Shown here: positions 6,094 to 7,990 of the stretch, piece by piece | Layout of the letters: every line of letters starts with the position of its first letter | Position numbering within the stretch: the stretch's first letter is position 1 | DNA from: Pseudomonadota bacterium | Lineage (GTDB): Bacteria > Pseudomonadota > Alphaproteobacteria > Paracaedibacterales > CAIULA01 | Assembly (NCBI GenBank): GCA_021804455.1 | Contig: JAJZHT010000049.1 | Span: 1-7,990 of the forward strand | Reading direction: 5' to 3' | DNA length: 7,990 nt | The notes under the pieces: model-generated | Databases searched by the model: none | Seen by the model: only the letters and a program-made list of their open reading frames with translations | Told to the model about the DNA's origin: nothing | Translations under genes and position numbers: made by a program

Positions 6094-6783
6094 TTAGGAT
6101 CCTAGGCGAGACCACAAATTCTCCTTAACATTTTTCAGAAATTCTTGGTGGTCTTGTCTTTCTTGAGGGGTTAAAGGGAAGGATCGCTTAGGAAACGAAA
6201 TAACATTCCTTTCGATAATTTCCTTATTTTCTATAGAATATTTTTTTTGCAAGCTAAGGGTTCTTTGACGCCCGCCTATTAATTCCAGATAGACATCCGC
6301 CAAAAGTTGAGAATCTAATAAAGCGCCGTGTTTTTCACGTTTGCTAAGGTCAATTTGGAAACGTTTGCAAAGAGCATCTAAACTGGCAGGAGAGCCAGGA
6401 AATTTTTGTCGGGCGATCGCCAAAGTATCAGTAACACGATCCCATACCAAAGGCGGACGATTCAGGCGAGAAAGCTCAAAGTTCAAGAAGCTAAGGTCAA
6501 AGCTGGCATTATGGATAACAAGGCGATCTTCGCCTAAAAACTCTAAGAAGTCATCCACGATCTCGGCAAAAATAGGGTAAGGTTTCAAGAACTCTGTCGT
6601 GAGGCCTGTAATAACTGTTGATTGAGGAGGAACATCACGCTCTGGATTGATATAACATTGGAAAGAGTTCCCAGTTGGTAAATGATTCACCAATTCTAAA
6701 CAACCAATCTCTATGACTCGGTGTCCAGCTTGTGGACTTAGGCCCGTTGTTTCTGTATCAAGAATAATTTCTCTTAACATCAT
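6094..6783 (-). CDS. dnaQ: DNA polymerase III subunit epsilon (3'-5' proofreading exonuclease)
   Basis: A 229-residue DEDDh exonuclease, the proofreading subunit that binds DnaE. Exo I is LDTETTGL (Asp9, Glu11), Exo II is HNASFDLSFLN (Asp96), and Exo III epsilon is HGALLDSQLLADVY (His152, Asp157), so all catalytic residues are present. GGRQRTLSL (170-178) follows the nuclease domain where the clamp-binding segment of epsilon lies, and the C-terminal tail would contact alpha. It is 16 bp downstream of parB on the same strand and probably co-transcribed with parAB. Two ATGs are adjacent (6783 and 6780): AAGGTGG directly abuts the first, so the second has the more usual spacing and is an equally good start. 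Confidence 0.96.
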   Translation of the reverse strand: MMLREIILDTETTGLSPQAGHRVIEIGCLELVNHLPTGNSFQCYINPERDVPPQSTVITGLTTEFLKPYPIFAEIVDDFLEFLGEDRLVIHNASFDLSFLNFELSRLNRPPLVWDRVTDTLAIARQKFPGSPASLDALCKRFQIDLSKREKHGALLDSQLLADVYLELIGGRQRTLSLQKKYSIENKEIIERNVISFPKRSFPLTPQERQDHQEFLKNVKENLWSRLGS

Positions 6784-6799
6784 CCACCTTTAAAAAAAA
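6784..6799 (-). promoter_or_regulatory. Ribosome binding site of dnaQ in the parB-dnaQ gap
   Basis: On the minus strand the gap ends AAAGGTGG immediately before ATG-ATG. With AAGG as the core, the first ATG is only 3 bases away and the second 6 bases away, which favours initiation at 6780. The short gap has no promoter or terminator and supports one transcript with parB. Confidence 0.55.
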
Positions 6800-7648
6800 T
6801 TAAACAGCGAGTTGGCCTAGGAATTCATCTAATTGTTCAAAGCTTTGGAAATAGAAGGTAAGGGCTCCACCATTTCGTGTAAACTGAAGTTTGGTTTTCA
6901 TCCCTAATTTTTCACCAATTCTTTGAGTGATCATCTGAATATCAGGATCTATAGCGGGGGAAGTCAAAGGTGCTTGACGGTTCTGTCTTGCCAAATTCTC
7001 TGAATCGCGTACCGACAATTTATTTTCAACAATTTTACGAGCCAATTCTTCACTGTTGGGAGCGTGAATCAATGTTCGCGCATGACCTGCTGTTAGTTTT
7101 CCTTCACGAATTAATTGTTTAACGTTATCAGGGAGTTGATTTAAACGGAGCATATTTGCCACATAACTGCGACTTTTGCCAAGAGCAAACGCAATTTGTT
7201 CTTGGGTTTTATGGTGATCTTGAATCAACCTTTGCAAAGATTCAGCTTCTTCTAGAGGGTTTAGGTCGTCTCTTTGTAAGTTCTCAACAAGACCAATCTC
7301 TAGGGCCTCTTGATCCGAACAGTTCAAAAGAATAATCGGAACTTTGGACAAACCGGCCCTTTTTGCGGCTCGCCAGCGGCGTTCCCCTGCAACAATTTCA
7401 TAGAAATCATCGGCCCTATGCCTTACCAAAAGGGGCTGTAAGATACCCTTTTGCTGGATAGAATGCATTAAATTTTCCATCGCTTCAGGTTCAAAAATTT
7501 GACGGGGTTGCATTTTACCAGGTTTCAATTTTTCTACAGAGAGAAATTGGGTCGATCCAGATGTCAAATCTGTCTCTGTATAAGGACCCACTTCACCAAA
7601 AAGAGCCGCAAGACCACGACCTAAATTTTTATGATTCTCTGTGCTCAT
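6800..7648 (-). CDS. parB: Chromosome-partitioning protein ParB
   Basis: A 282-residue ParB/Spo0J protein that loads at parS sites near the origin, spreads as a CTP-dependent clamp and works with ParA to segregate origins. The N-terminal NLGRGLAALFGE (8-19) is the conserved ParA-contacting segment. The CTPase core has GERRWRA (88-94) and ENLQRDDLNP (122-131). A helix-turn-helix that reads parS runs about 148-170 (TQEQIAFALGKSRSYVANML), and the C-terminal dimerisation domain ends at residue 282. The frame stays open to 7708, but ATG 7648 is chosen because AAGGA lies about 7 bases upstream and the conserved N-terminus starts there; the longer form would run deep into parA. The start overlaps the parA stop as ATGA, indicating translational coupling. 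Confidence 0.97.
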   Translation of the reverse strand: MSTENHKNLGRGLAALFGEVGPYTETDLTSGSTQFLSVEKLKPGKMQPRQIFEPEAMENLMHSIQQKGILQPLLVRHRADDFYEIVAGERRWRAAKRAGLSKVPIILLNCSDQEALEIGLVENLQRDDLNPLEEAESLQRLIQDHHKTQEQIAFALGKSRSYVANMLRLNQLPDNVKQLIREGKLTAGHARTLIHAPNSEELARKIVENKLSVRDSENLARQNRQAPLTSPAIDPDIQMITQRIGEKLGMKTKLQFTRNGGALTFYFQSFEQLDEFLGQLAV

Positions 7649-7990
7649 ATTCTTTCCTTTACAAGAATTTCTTTCGCCAATTCCATATAAGACTGCGAAC
7701 CGATACATCCCACATCGTATAATAAAACGGGTTTCCCATGAGAAGGTGCCTCAGAAACCTTAATATTTCTGGGGATCACGGTTTTAAAGACCTTATCTTT
7801 TAAATGCAACCGAACGTCCGACGCAACCTGTGCACAAAGAGAGCTTCTTTTGTCGTACATGGTTAAAACAACCCCAAAAAGATTGAGATTGGGATTAAAG
7901 CTTCGTCTGATTTTCTGAACAGAGTTCAGCAAATAGCTAAGCCCTTCGAGGGCATAGTATTCGCATTGCAAAGGAACCAAAACACCCTGT
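7645..7990 (-). CDS. parA: Chromosome-partitioning ATPase ParA (Soj), C-terminal part, partial
   Basis: The frame continues past the right edge; about 114 C-terminal residues are visible. GVLVPLQCEYYALEGLSYLL (from 7984 on the minus strand) is the typical ParA segment after the deviant Walker motifs. It is followed by VVLTMYDKRSSLCAQVASDVR and by VIPRNIKVSEAPSHGKPVLLYD, the signature PRNxxxSEAPSxGxP of chromosomal ParA/Soj. The Walker A site is outside the window. ParA is an ATP-dependent DNA-bound switch that moves ParB-parS complexes. Its TGA (7645-7647) overlaps the parB ATG by the ATGA arrangement. Confidence 0.96.
   Translation of the reverse strand, partial: QGVLVPLQCEYYALEGLSYLLNSVQKIRRSFNPNLNLFGVVLTMYDKRSSLCAQVASDVRLHLKDKVFKTVIPRNIKVSEAPSHGKPVLLYDVGCIGSQSYMELAKEILVKERI

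Noticed and set aside
6080..6110. Possible bidirectional terminator between secB and dnaQ
   Set aside because: The palindrome TAGGATCCTA (6095-6104) has no loop and lies in the dnaQ stop region; there is no stem-loop followed by a T-run for either gene.
6331..6346. parS-like sequence containing TTTCACGT
   Set aside because: Only one half of the parS palindrome matches (about 10 of 16 positions overall). It lies in dnaQ codons for the Exo III region, so it is probably chance.
7649..7708. 20-residue N-terminal extension of ParB
   Set aside because: It lies within the parA coding sequence; ATG 7648 has a Shine-Dalgarno, overlaps the parA stop as ATGA, and begins at the conserved ParB N-terminus.

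Overview
The window is an AT-rich piece of what is most likely an alphaproteobacterial chromosome. The evidence is an alphaproteobacterial-style class IIA HAD protein (DxWGVxxDG motif), a SecB/DnaQ convergent pair, chromosomal-type ParA/ParB and an alphaproteobacterial-looking tRNA(CAU). The low GC and the insertion-sequence debris fit a host-associated lineage such as Holosporales (Odyssella/Paracaedibacter/Caedibacter-like) or Rickettsiales. That placement is inference from memory of the families, not a search result.

Layout. Bases 1-305 are transposon debris: the C-terminal end of an IS4-family (IS50/Tn5-like) transposase with its terminal repeat, directly abutting the C-terminal end of a broken IS630-family transposase, so one element appears to have landed in the other. 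Bases 306-627 hold no convincing gene but contain a small AT hairpin and a strikingly GC-rich palindromic cluster. Then come a minus-strand HAD class IIA hydrolase (628-1494) and, divergent from it across 66 bp, dnaE for the replicative polymerase alpha subunit (1561-5004). A short spacer follows, then a small single-pass membrane protein of unknown function (5158-5376). Next is a tRNA with CAU anticodon, probably tRNA-Ile2, with a near-consensus promoter whose -35 overlaps the preceding stop codon. secB follows on the plus strand and faces, 14 bp away, the minus-strand run parA (partial) - parB - dnaQ.

How the genes fit together. DnaE (polymerase) and DnaQ (3'-5' proofreading) are partners in the Pol III core, and ParA/ParB segregate the replicated origin. 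In other alphaproteobacteria parAB and dnaQ-secB both lie near the replication origin, so this is probably an origin-proximal region. parA, parB and dnaQ look like one operon (4-bp overlap, then a 16-bp gap). SecB is the post-translational export chaperone.

I found no convincing undescribed multi-gene system. The most notable items are the nested insertion sequences, the GC-rich palindromic element, the atypical HAD catalytic motif, the apparent lack of a Shine-Dalgarno before dnaE, and the Ile2-versus-Met identity of the tRNA.
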